Shown: positions 42,764 through 50,783 of the stretch, piece by piece | Layout of the letters: the number at the start of each line of letters is the position of its first letter | How positions within the stretch are numbered: position 1 is the stretch's first letter | The notes under the pieces: model-generated | What the model was told of the DNA's origin: nothing | The model's database searches: none | The model's input: only the letters and a program-made list of their open reading frames with translations | Position numbers and translations under genes: made by a program | NCBI GenBank assembly: GCA_963770645.1 | Contig: CAVYQL010000005.1 | Coordinates: 124,001 to 188,000, forward strand | Direction of reading: 5' to 3' | Source: Bog-473 sp963770645 | GTDB lineage: Bacteria; Actinomycetota; Acidimicrobiia; Acidimicrobiales; RAAP-2 | Length of the DNA: 64,000 nucleotides

Positions 42764-44152
42764 ATGCGTGCGACCGCAGAACCCATGGACGGCAACCTTG
42801 TCCGCCTGAGTGTGGAGATCGACGAGCCCGAGTTCGACCGCGCGGTCGGTGACGTCGTGCGGACACTTGCCCGCCAGGTGCGCGTACCGGGCTTTCGTCC
42901 CGGTAAGGTGCCGCGCAAGGTGCTCGAGGCGCGCATGGGAGGCCCCGGCGCCCTGCGGGCGGAGGCGCTGCGCGAGTCGTTGCCCGACTTCTACGCGCGG
43001 GCAGTGGTCGACACCGAGCTCGATCCCATCGCACAGCCCGACATCGACATCACTGCCGGTGAGGACCAGGGCGCCGTCTCCTTCGACGCGGTGGTCCAGG
43101 TGCGCCCGCTCGTCGCCATTCCCGGGTACGACGGGTTGCAGGTCACGCTGCCCGGGCTCGCGGTGAAGGACGATGAAGTGCAGCGTCAGATCGACCGGCT
43201 GCGCGAGAACGACGCCGAACTCGAAGTAGTCGAGCGACCGGCCATCGACGGCGACTTCGTCACCATCGACCTCCACGGCACCGACGCCTCGGGCGCGGAG
43301 GTGGTCGGCGTCGACGACTACCTCTACGAAGTGGGCAGCGCGACGGTCGTTCCTGAGCTCGACGCCGAGCTGCACGGCGCCAAGGCCGGCGCCATCGTCG
43401 CCTTCGACGCGGCCAACCCGAACGAGCCCGACGCCAGCCTGGCGTTCCGCGTGCTGGTGAAGGAGGTCAAGGTCAAGAAGCTGCCGGAGACGACTGACGA
43501 ATGGGCCGCCGAGAGCTCCGAGTTCGCCACCGTCGACGAGCTGCGCGCCGATATCGAGGACCGGATCGGCCGGGTGAAGCTGATGCAGAGCCAAATGGCG
43601 CTGCGCCAGAACGCCATCGAGGCGCTCTCTGCACTCGTCTCCGACGACGACGTCCCCGAGGTGTTGGTCGACGATGAGGTCAACGAGCGGTTGCACGACC
43701 TGCAGCACCGGCTTGAGGCTCAGAAGCTCAGCCTGGCGGAGTACTTCCAGGCCACGGGGACCTCTCCCGACGATCTGCTCTCGACGGTGCGGGTGGACGC
43801 ACAGGGCGCGGTGAAGGCGGATCTGGCCCTGCGGGCCCTGGTGGAGGCCGAGGAGCTGACCCTCAGTGAGGACGAGCTCGATGCCGAGATAGGAACCATG
43901 GCCGAGCGCATGGGCACCACTGCCACCGAGCTGCGCCGCCAACTCGACACGGCAGGCCGGACGGGCGCGGTACGCTCGGAGCTGCGCAAGGGTAAAGCGC
44001 TGGAGTGGCTGCTGGACCATGTGGAGCTGTTCGACGAGGACGGAAACCCGATGTCACACGATGACCTGAGGGTGGATGCCTCGAAGGACGACGAGGTCGA
44101 CAACGAGGAAGTCGACAACGACGAGGTCGAGCAAGGCGAGGAGAACGAGTGA
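42764..44152 (+). CDS. tig: Trigger factor (ribosome-bound chaperone and prolyl isomerase)
   Basis: 462 residues from ATG 42764 (a GTG directly before it is possible). The ribosome-binding region shows VPGFRPGKVPRKVLEARMGG (residues about 47-66), the FKBP-type domain follows (DGDFVTIDLHGTDASG), and the C-terminal substrate-binding arms run to about 430. The last about 35 residues form a very acidic tail (DDEVDNEEVDNDEVEQGEENE region) absent from E. coli. The protein shields nascent chains at the tunnel exit. TAGAGT, 14 bases before the start, could be a -10 box with a very short leader. clpP and clpX follow directly, the usual order. Confidence 0.95.
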   Translation: MRATAEPMDGNLVRLSVEIDEPEFDRAVGDVVRTLARQVRVPGFRPGKVPRKVLEARMGGPGALRAEALRESLPDFYARAVVDTELDPIAQPDIDITAGEDQGAVSFDAVVQVRPLVAIPGYDGLQVTLPGLAVKDDEVQRQIDRLRENDAELEVVERPAIDGDFVTIDLHGTDASGAEVVGVDDYLYEVGSATVVPELDAELHGAKAGAIVAFDAANPNEPDASLAFRVLVKEVKVKKLPETTDEWAAESSEFATVDELRADIEDRIGRVKLMQSQMALRQNAIEALSALVSDDDVPEVLVDDEVNERLHDLQHRLEAQKLSLAEYFQATGTSPDDLLSTVRVDAQGAVKADLALRALVEAEELTLSEDELDAEIGTMAERMGTTATELRRQLDTAGRTGAVRSELRKGKALEWLLDHVELFDEDGNPMSHDDLRVDASKDDEVDNEEVDNDEVEQGEENE

Positions 44153-44154
44153 AG

Positions 44155-44802
44155 ATGCACAGTGCGGTGGAACCCATGAAGGCCTACAACTATTTGGTTC
44201 CAACCGTCATCGAGTCGTCGAACCGCGGCGAGCGCGCCTACGACCTCTATTCACGCCTGCTGCGCGAGCGCATCATCTTCCTCGGCACGCCGGTCGACGA
44301 CGCCGTGGCAAACCTCATCTGCGCCCAGATGCTCTTCTTGGAGTCCGAAGAGCCGGACAAGGACATCCACCTCTACATCAACTCGCCCGGCGGGGAGATC
44401 ACGGCGCTCTTCGCGATCTACGACACGCTCAAGTTCATCAAGGCCGACGTTTCGACCTTTTGCTTCGGGCAGGCCGCCTCGGCGGCGGCGGTTCTCCTGG
44501 CGGCCGGCGCCAAGGGCAAGCGCTTCGCGCTGCCTCATGCCCGCATCCTTTTGCACCAGCCGTGGGGCGGCGTCGAGGGGCAGGCCAGTGACATCGAACT
44601 GCAAGCGAAGGAAATTCTCCGCATGCGCGACCTCCTCTCAGGCATGTTGGCGGAGGACACCGGGCAGACCCAGGAGAAGGTGGCCCAGGACACCGACCGC
44701 GACTTCATCATGACGGCGGAGGAGGCGGTGACCTACGGCGTGATCGACGAGGTCATCACGGCCAGGAACATCGCACCGCTCGAGGCCATCGGCGCCGCAT
44801 AG
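44155..44802 (+). CDS. clpP: ATP-dependent Clp protease proteolytic subunit
   Basis: 215 residues from ATG 44155. It contains the catalytic triad region: the serine in FGQAASAAAVLLAAG (about residue 100), the histidine in LPHARILLHQPWGG (about 125), and the aspartate in the family position QDTDRDFIMT. It forms a 14-subunit peptidase chamber fed by ClpX. Mycobacteria and Streptomyces usually have two clpP genes in tandem here, but only one is present in this block. It begins 2 bases after the tig stop and is followed by clpX 34 bases later. Confidence 0.95.
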   Translation: MHSAVEPMKAYNYLVPTVIESSNRGERAYDLYSRLLRERIIFLGTPVDDAVANLICAQMLFLESEEPDKDIHLYINSPGGEITALFAIYDTLKFIKADVSTFCFGQAASAAAVLLAAGAKGKRFALPHARILLHQPWGGVEGQASDIELQAKEILRMRDLLSGMLAEDTGQTQEKVAQDTDRDFIMTAEEAVTYGVIDEVITARNIAPLEAIGAA

Positions 44803-44836
44803 AAACCATCGGGCAAGGGGACGGGAGATCGATCTG

Positions 44837-46114
44837 GTGGCGAAGTTCGGAGAGGGCGGGGACCTCGTCAAATGCAGCTTCTGTGGCAAGACGCAGAAGC
44901 AGGTTAAAAAGCTCATCGCAGGGCCGGGTGTCTACATCTGCGACGAGTGCATCGACCTGTGCAACGACATCATCGCCGAAGAGCGTGACGAGTCCACCGA
45001 GCTGAGTTTCGAGGACCTCCCGAAGCCGCGCGAGATCTTCGACTTCCTAAACGACTACGTCGTCGGGCAGGAGTACGCCAAGAAGATCCTCTCGGTCGCC
45101 GTCTACAACCACTACAAGCGCGTCCAGGCCGGGCCCCCGGCGGCAGAGGACGCAGTCGAGCTCGCGAAGTCGAACATCCTCCTGCTCGGGCCGACCGGTT
45201 GTGGCAAGACGCTGCTCGCCCAGACACTGGCCCGCATGCTCAACGTGCCGTTCGCCATCGCCGACGCCACCGCGCTCACGGAAGCCGGCTACGTGGGAGA
45301 GGACGTCGAGAACATCCTTTTGAAGCTGATCCAGGCCGCCGACTACGACGTGAAGCGCGCCGAGACCGGGATCATCTACATCGACGAGATCGACAAGATC
45401 GCCCGCAAGAGCGAGAACCCCTCCATCACCCGCGACGTGTCGGGTGAAGGGGTGCAGCAGGCCCTGCTCAAGATCCTCGAGGGCACGACGGCCTCGGTCC
45501 CGCCCCAGGGCGGACGCAAGCACCCCCACCAGGAGTTCATCCAGATCGACACGACGAACATCTTGTTCATCTGCGGGGGGGCTTTCGCCGGCTTGGACAA
45601 GCTCATCGAAAGCCGCATCGGCAAGCGCGGCATCGGCTTCCGCGCCGAGGTGCACCGCAAGGACCGCGACGACGGCGAGATCCTGCGCCACGTCCTGCCC
45701 GAGGATCTCATCAAGTTCGGTCTCATTCCCGAATTCATCGGGCGCCTGCCTGTGGTGAGTGCCGTCTCGCCGCTGTTCAAGGACGCGCTGGTCCAGATCC
45801 TCGTCGAGCCCAAGAACGCACTGACCCGCCAGTACGAGCGGACGTTCGCGCTCGACAACGTCGAGCTCGAGTTCACGCCCGACGCGCTCGAGGCGGTGGC
45901 GGAGCAGGCGCTCTTGCGCGGCACCGGTGCCCGGGGCCTGCGCGCCATCCTCGAAGAGGTGCTGCTCGACGTGATGTACGACTTGCCCAGCCGCACCGAC
46001 GTCGGGAAGTGCGTGGTGGACCGCTCCGTCGTGCTCGACCGGGTCGCGCCGACACTCGTGCCTCTCGGGGGCTCGTCGGTCAAGTCGAGCCGCTCCCGCC
46101 GCGCCGCTTCCTGA
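44837..46114 (+). CDS. clpX: ATP-dependent unfoldase of Clp protease
   Basis: 425 residues from GTG 44837. The N-terminal zinc domain has cysteines in CSFCGKTQ and ICDECIDLCNDII. Walker A is GPTGCGKTLLAQTLA, Walker B IIYIDEIDKIARK, and RDVSGEGVQQALLKILEGT with sensor/arginine-finger motifs complete the AAA+ unit. The IGF-type loop that docks to ClpP (KRGIGFRAEV) is present at about 260. The protein recognises and unfolds substrates. It directly follows clpP. The C-terminal end has a short basic/serine tail. Confidence 0.96.
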   Translation: MAKFGEGGDLVKCSFCGKTQKQVKKLIAGPGVYICDECIDLCNDIIAEERDESTELSFEDLPKPREIFDFLNDYVVGQEYAKKILSVAVYNHYKRVQAGPPAAEDAVELAKSNILLLGPTGCGKTLLAQTLARMLNVPFAIADATALTEAGYVGEDVENILLKLIQAADYDVKRAETGIIYIDEIDKIARKSENPSITRDVSGEGVQQALLKILEGTTASVPPQGGRKHPHQEFIQIDTTNILFICGGAFAGLDKLIESRIGKRGIGFRAEVHRKDRDDGEILRHVLPEDLIKFGLIPEFIGRLPVVSAVSPLFKDALVQILVEPKNALTRQYERTFALDNVELEFTPDALEAVAEQALLRGTGARGLRAILEEVLLDVMYDLPSRTDVGKCVVDRSVVLDRVAPTLVPLGGSSVKSSRSRRAAS

Positions 46115-46140
46115 CCACAGCGGGACGGGAGTTCGCTGGC

Positions 46141-47496
46141 GTGGCCGACCCCGCTGCGCTGCCGTTCGAGTCGCTCGACGACGCGTTGTCCTGGCTCGAC
46201 AGTCACATCGATTTCGAGCAGAACATGCCGCGCCGGCGCTCGCTGCCCACGTTGGACCGCATTCGCGCGCTCACGTCGTTGCTCGGTGAGCCGCAGGCGT
46301 CCATTCCTTCCATCCACGTCACCGGCACCAACGGCAAGGGGTCGACGTCGGCAATGACGACGATGTTGCTCATGGCCAAGGGGCTGAACGTCGGGACGTA
46401 CACCAGTCCCAACCTGCACACCGTCTCCGAGCGCATCGCCCGCAACGGCGAGCCGATCGATGAAGAATCGTTCACCACGGTGCTCACCGAGCTCGCGCTC
46501 GTCGAGCCGCTTCTGCCCGACCCCCCCACGCGCTTCGACCTCCTCACGGCCGCTGCCTTCGCCTGGTTCGCCACCGAGGCGGTCGACGCCATGGTGGTCG
46601 AGGTGGGACTCGGTGGGACGTGGGACACCACCAACGTGATCCACGGTGACGTGGCCGTGCTGACCAACGTGAGCTTCGACCACACCGACGTGTTGGGCCC
46701 CACCCTCGAAGGAATCGCCGCCGACAAGGCGGGGATCATCGAGCCGGGCAGCCGGGTCGTGGTGGGGGAGATGGCGCCCGACCTGGTGGACATCGTCGTG
46801 ACCAGGGCCGAGGAGCTCGGGGCGGAGTCGGTCTGGGTGGCCGGACGGGATTTCGGCGTCGCGTCCAACCTGGTGGCTGTCGGGGGCCGCCTGGTGACGC
46901 TGTGGACCCCCGGAGGCCGCTACGAGGACGTGCTCGTCCCCTTGCACGGGGCGCATCAGGGCCTCAACGCCGGTGTGGCCCTGGCCGCCGCCGAGGCCTT
47001 CTTCGGCGATCCGCTGGCCCCGGACCTGGTCGAGGAGGCGATGGCGGCGGTGCGGGTGCCCGGGCGACTCGAGGTCCTGGGCCGGCGCCCGCTGCTGCTG
47101 GTCGACGGCGCGCACAACGCGGCGGGGATGGCCGCACTGGGCCAGGCGCTCGAGGAGTTCGCCGTCGACGGCACCGCGGTGGCGGTCGTCGGGATGCTCT
47201 CGGGCCGCGACCCCTCGGCGATGCTGGCACCGCTCGCGTCCGCCGGCGTGCGCGCGCTGGTCGCGTGCGAGCCCGATTCGCCGCGTGCGATGCCGGTCGC
47301 CACTGTGGGCGAGGCCGGGCGCGCGCTCGGGCTCTCTGTCTATGAGGAGCCCGACATCGGCGAAGCATTGCGCGTGGCGCGCGACATGGTGGACGCCGAT
47401 GGACTCGTCGTCGTGGCGGGATCGCTCTACGTCGTGGGTACCGCGCGCGCCGACGCGCTCGCATCAGCGGTTCCGTGGGAGGAAGCCGGCCGCTGA
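46141..47496 (+). CDS. folC: Folylpolyglutamate synthase / dihydrofolate synthase
   Basis: 451 residues from GTG 46141, 27 bases after clpX. The N-terminal ATPase domain has the P-loop HVTGTNGKGSTSAM at about residue 60 and TYTSPNLHTVSERIARNG; VEVGLGGTWDTTNVI and the downstream FDHTDVLGPTLEGIAADKAGI are family signatures. The C-terminal domain contains LVDGAHNAAGMAALGQAL. It adds glutamate to folates. In many actinobacteria valS stands between clpX and folC; it is not here. Confidence 0.93.
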   Translation: MADPAALPFESLDDALSWLDSHIDFEQNMPRRRSLPTLDRIRALTSLLGEPQASIPSIHVTGTNGKGSTSAMTTMLLMAKGLNVGTYTSPNLHTVSERIARNGEPIDEESFTTVLTELALVEPLLPDPPTRFDLLTAAAFAWFATEAVDAMVVEVGLGGTWDTTNVIHGDVAVLTNVSFDHTDVLGPTLEGIAADKAGIIEPGSRVVVGEMAPDLVDIVVTRAEELGAESVWVAGRDFGVASNLVAVGGRLVTLWTPGGRYEDVLVPLHGAHQGLNAGVALAAAEAFFGDPLAPDLVEEAMAAVRVPGRLEVLGRRPLLLVDGAHNAAGMAALGQALEEFAVDGTAVAVVGMLSGRDPSAMLAPLASAGVRALVACEPDSPRAMPVATVGEAGRALGLSVYEEPDIGEALRVARDMVDADGLVVVAGSLYVVGTARADALASAVPWEEAGR

Positions 47497-47555
47497 CGGT
47501 ACCCCGAGCGACGAACGGAGAGACGACGCCCGAGGTTGTGTAGTGTCCACCTTTC

Positions 47556-47972
47556 GTGGACCGCACCCTTGTCATCGTGAAACCCGACGGCGTCGAGCGC
47601 GGGCTGGCCGGCGAAGTCGTCAGCCGCCTCGAGCGCAAGAACCTGCGGATCGTCGGGGCCGAGCTGCGGACCATCACGACCGAAGTGGCTCAGACTCATT
47701 ACGCCGAGCACGCTGAGAAGCCCTTCTTCGGCGACCTGGTCGCCTTCATCACCCGCTCACCCGTCCTCGTCCTGGTCGTCGAGGGCCCGAAGGACACCTA
47801 TGCCGTGGTGCGGCTCATGATTGGCGCGACCAACCCGGCCGAAGCCGCTCCGGGGACGATCCGCGGCGACTTCGGCATAGAAACGACCGAGAACCTCGTA
47901 CACGGGTCCGACTCGCACGAGTCAGCCGCGCGCGAGATCGCGCTGTTCTTTCCCGGCCTGACGTTGTCATAG
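47556..47972 (+). CDS. ndk: Nucleoside diphosphate kinase
   Basis: 138 residues from GTG 47556. It shows RTLVIVKPDGVERGL at the start and the active-site histidine in NLVHGSDSHESAAREIALFF at about residue 117. It transfers phosphate between nucleoside tri- and diphosphates. The stop codon TAG lies inside the first unit of a tandem repeat that extends into the next intergenic region. It follows folC with a 59-base gap. Confidence 0.96.
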   Translation: MDRTLVIVKPDGVERGLAGEVVSRLERKNLRIVGAELRTITTEVAQTHYAEHAEKPFFGDLVAFITRSPVLVLVVEGPKDTYAVVRLMIGATNPAEAAPGTIRGDFGIETTENLVHGSDSHESAAREIALFFPGLTLS

Positions 47973-48036
47973 CAGGCGTCGTCATAGCAGGCGTCGTCAT
48001 AGCCGGCGTCGTCATAGCCGGCTTCGTCGAGCCGGC
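47963..48036 (+). repeat. 15-bp tandem repeat array overlapping the ndk stop codon
   Basis: Four full units gtcgtcatagcaggc or its variant with ccggc (47963-47977 with gtt at its start, 47978-47992, 47993-48007, 48008-48022) are followed by a degenerate fifth unit to 48036. Each unit has tag in the frame of ndk, so the protein length does not depend on copy number. No hairpin or U-tract is evident, so it is not a plain terminator. Confidence 0.85.
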
Positions 48037-48356
48037 CCCACCGGAGGAGGCACGATCGAGACGCCGCATCTGCAAGAACAGCCTTCGCTCTCTACACCCG
48101 TGCGCCACGTTCGCCTGCCTCGGTCGCACGGCACACCCGTACGCCACGCTCCTCAGTTGCCCGCCCGCCGAACGTCATGCGCTCGCAGCGCCTGTTCAGT
48201 CTTTCCCTTCGAACGTCCATTAGAACCCCAGCTCGGATAGGCGTGGCACGCCGTCCGCCTTGTGGGACATGTCGCAGTCCCGTAGCCTGGGGGGTGCACC
48301 GTCAGGGGCGCCGGTCCCCCGGCACCCGCCCGCAGTCCCTCGGGAGAATGTCAGCT
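48037..48356. other. 320-base region before mreB
   Basis: No gene is seen. It contains the candidate mreB promoter and a ribosome-binding GGGAGA before the mreB start. A short direct repeat cgtcgtcatagc from the array upstream ends before it. No riboswitch-like fold was recognised. Confidence 0.4.
48260..48288 (+). promoter_or_regulatory. Candidate sigma-70-type promoter for the mre operon
   Basis: TTGTGG (48260-48265) and TAGCCT (48283-48288) are separated by 17 bases. The -10 box fits the actinobacterial TANNNT pattern and the -35 box is one mismatch group from TTGACA. It lies about 70 bases before mreB. The match is moderate and unproven. Confidence 0.35.
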
Positions 48357-49388
48357 ATGGCCGAAAACCGTCTTTCCCTGCTTGGTCGTGACATGGCTGT
48401 CGACCTCGGTACCGCCAACACACTGGTGTACGTCCGTGGTCGCGGCATCGTGTTGAACGAGCCTTCCGTCGTCGCCGTCGACATCAAGGACGGTCGTCCT
48501 TTGGCGGTGGGCGCCGAGGCCAAGCGGATGATCGGCCGGACTCCCTCGAACATCCAGGCCATCCGTCCTCTCAAAGACGGCGTGATCGCGGACTTCGAGA
48601 TCTGCGAGAAGATGCTCCGCTACTTCATCCACCGGGTGCATCAGCGCCGCTTCGCCAAGCCACGCATGGTGATCTGCGTGCCCTCGGGCATCACGGGGGT
48701 CGAGCGGCGTGCCGTCATGGAGGCCGCCGAGTACGCCGGCGCGCGACGCGCCTACATCATTGAGGAGCCCATGGCAGCCGCCATCGGCGCGGGCCTCCCG
48801 GTGCACGAGCCGACCGGCAACATGGTCGTCGACATCGGAGGTGGCACGACGGAGGTCGCCGTCATCTCACTGGGTGGCATCGTCACGAGCCAGTCCGTGC
48901 GCATCGGTGGCGACGAACTCGACGAGGCGATCGTCTCGTTCGTCAAGAAAGAGTTCAGCCTCGCGCTCGGTGAGCGCACCGCAGAGGAGATCAAGATCAC
49001 TCTCGGGTCGGCCTATCCGTTGGAGCAGGAGCTGCACGCGGAGATCCGAGGCCGCGACCTCGTGAGCGGTCTTCCGAAGACCATCGTCGTCTCGACCGAG
49101 GAGATCCGTCGCTCAATCGAGGAGCCCGTCTCCGCCATCATCGATGCGGTGAAGGTCACCCTCGACCGCACGCCGCCGGAACTGGCGGCCGACATCATGG
49201 AGCAGGGGATCGTGCTCACCGGGGGCGGTGCGCTGCTGCACGGCCTCGAGGCGAGGCTCCAGCACGAGACCGGCATGCCGATCGTGGTGGCCCGGGACCC
49301 GCTGAACTGCGTCGCCGTAGGCAGCGGCCAGTGCCTGGAAGAGTTCGACGCGCTGAAGCGGGTGCTGATCACCACCTCTGCGCGCTGA
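48357..49388 (+). CDS. mreB: Rod shape-determining actin homologue MreB
   Basis: 343 residues from ATG 48357 (ATG 48348 in frame is less well spaced from GGGAGA). The phosphate-1 loop is MAVDLGTANTLVYVRG, the phosphate-2 loop is VVDIGGGTTEVAVISLGG at about 158, and adenosine-motif GIVLTGGGALLHGLEAR at about 285. Interface residues RRAVMEAAEYAGARRAYII are kept. It polymerises as curved filaments under the membrane and guides elongation of the wall. First gene of the mreB-mreC-mreD-mrdA operon. Confidence 0.96.
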   Translation: MAENRLSLLGRDMAVDLGTANTLVYVRGRGIVLNEPSVVAVDIKDGRPLAVGAEAKRMIGRTPSNIQAIRPLKDGVIADFEICEKMLRYFIHRVHQRRFAKPRMVICVPSGITGVERRAVMEAAEYAGARRAYIIEEPMAAAIGAGLPVHEPTGNMVVDIGGGTTEVAVISLGGIVTSQSVRIGGDELDEAIVSFVKKEFSLALGERTAEEIKITLGSAYPLEQELHAEIRGRDLVSGLPKTIVVSTEEIRRSIEEPVSAIIDAVKVTLDRTPPELAADIMEQGIVLTGGGALLHGLEARLQHETGMPIVVARDPLNCVAVGSGQCLEEFDALKRVLITTSAR

Positions 49389-49410
49389 CGTATCGACCGG
49401 TTTCTCCTGG

Positions 49411-50250
49411 GTGGCCCGGTCCCGGAGGCGGTCGCGCCGCACGCTGACGGTCGTCATCCTCGTCGTCCTCTCGCTCTCCCTCATCTCCCTCGACCTCAAC
49501 GGTCGGACCCACAGCATCACCTCGGGCGTGAAGTCGGTGGCCAACGACGTGTACGCGCCGTTGCGCCAGGGGGTGCTCGACGTCATCAGCCCCATCGGCA
49601 ATTTCTTTGCCGGCGCGTTCAATTATGGCTCGGTGCAGTCGCAGAACGAGCAACTCGAGAAAACGATTGGAGAGCTGCGGGCGAGCCAGGACGAACGGAA
49701 CTTCCAACTGAACCAACTGCGGGAATTGACGAAGCTCCAGAATCTGCCGTTCTTGAACTCGCTCCCCGTGGTGTCCGCGCAGACCATCGACACGTACGCC
49801 TCCAACTTCACCGCGACGATCACCCTCGACAAGGGACGCGGCGACGGGGTCGACGTCGGCTATCCGGTGGTCGGCGCCGGCGGCCTGGTGGGACAGGTCA
49901 TCCAGTCGTTCCACCACACCTGCGTCGTGCAACTGGTGACCGACGGCCAGTCCAAAGTCGGCGCGACCTTTGGATCACAGAACCAGTACACGGGCATCGT
50001 CGACGGTCAGGGACCAGGCAGCTCCATGACGGCGGACCTCGTGCCTCCGCGCACCCCCCTGCACAAGGGCGAGATCATGTTGACGAGCGGGCTGCAAGCC
50101 GCGTCGTTTCCGCCCGGGATCCCGGTGGCGACCGTGCGTTCGTTCCACACGGCATCGGGCGCGAGCCAGGAAACCATCAACGTCGACCCGGCGGCCAACC
50201 TGAGCAATCTCGCCTACGTCGACGTCGTGCAGTGGTCGCCGTCGACATGA
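49411..50250 (+). CDS. mreC: Rod shape-determining protein MreC
   Basis: 279 residues from GTG 49411, 22 bases after mreB. It has a basic N terminus (ARSRRRSRRT), one membrane helix (TLTVVILVVLSLSLISLDL), a coiled-coil segment (YGSVQSQNEQLEKTIGELRA), and the extracytoplasmic beta domains with GYPVVGAGGLVGQVIQSFH and FGSQNQYTGIVDGQG. It links MreB inside to PBP2 outside. The stop overlaps the next start as ATGA. Confidence 0.92.
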   Translation: MARSRRRSRRTLTVVILVVLSLSLISLDLNGRTHSITSGVKSVANDVYAPLRQGVLDVISPIGNFFAGAFNYGSVQSQNEQLEKTIGELRASQDERNFQLNQLRELTKLQNLPFLNSLPVVSAQTIDTYASNFTATITLDKGRGDGVDVGYPVVGAGGLVGQVIQSFHHTCVVQLVTDGQSKVGATFGSQNQYTGIVDGQGPGSSMTADLVPPRTPLHKGEIMLTSGLQAASFPPGIPVATVRSFHTASGASQETINVDPAANLSNLAYVDVVQWSPST

Positions 50251-50783
50251 CCGCCCGCTCCGTCGGCCGGGTCGCACTCGTCATCGTCATCGTCTTGATG
50301 GTCCAGCAGACGGTCATGATCGCGCTGCGTGTCGACGGGGCCCACCCCGATCTGGTGTGGCTGCTCCCCATCACGGCGGCTCTCATTGATGGGCCCGAGA
50401 CCGGGGCGATCGTCGGATTCTGGGCCGGGATCGCCTTCGACCTCGTCCTGCCCACACCCTTCGGCCTCTCGGCGCTGGTCGGGTGCCTCCTCGGGTACAC
50501 CGTGGGCTCGCTGACGTCCGCCGTGGACCCCCGCGCCACCTGGCTGAAGCCGGTGGCCGCGCTCGCGGGAAGCGTCGCAGCGGACATGCTGTTCGCCGTG
50601 CTCGGTGCGATCCTCGGTCAACAGCAGATGGTGCAGATCAATTTCCTGAGTCTCTTCCTCGTGGTCGGCATCTCGAGCGTGGTATTGGTGCTCCCGGTCA
50701 ACCGGATGATGCGGTGGGCTCTGGTCGAGGAGGGCCATCGCCGCTCACTCGTCTCGGCGCAAGCGGACAGCAGGCTCTGGTGA
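50247..50783 (+). CDS. mreD: Rod shape-determining membrane protein MreD
   Basis: 178 residues from ATG 50247, overlapping mreC by 4 bases. It has five to six predicted helices; typical segments include AHPDLVWLLPITAALIDGPE, GAIVGFWAGIAFDLVLPTP and FLSLFLVVGISSVVLVLPVN. It is a membrane component of the elongation machinery. The stop overlaps the PBP2 GTG start by 4 bases. Confidence 0.88.
   Translation: MTARSVGRVALVIVIVLMVQQTVMIALRVDGAHPDLVWLLPITAALIDGPETGAIVGFWAGIAFDLVLPTPFGLSALVGCLLGYTVGSLTSAVDPRATWLKPVAALAGSVAADMLFAVLGAILGQQQMVQINFLSLFLVVGISSVVLVLPVNRMMRWALVEEGHRRSLVSAQADSRLW

Noticed and set aside
47963..48036. CRISPR array
   Set aside because: The units are adjacent 15-mers without spacers, and no cas genes are present in the window.
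47815..48147. Minus-strand frame with repeated PAMTT units
   Set aside because: It only mirrors the 15-bp DNA repeat array and lies opposite ndk, with no start signal or family.
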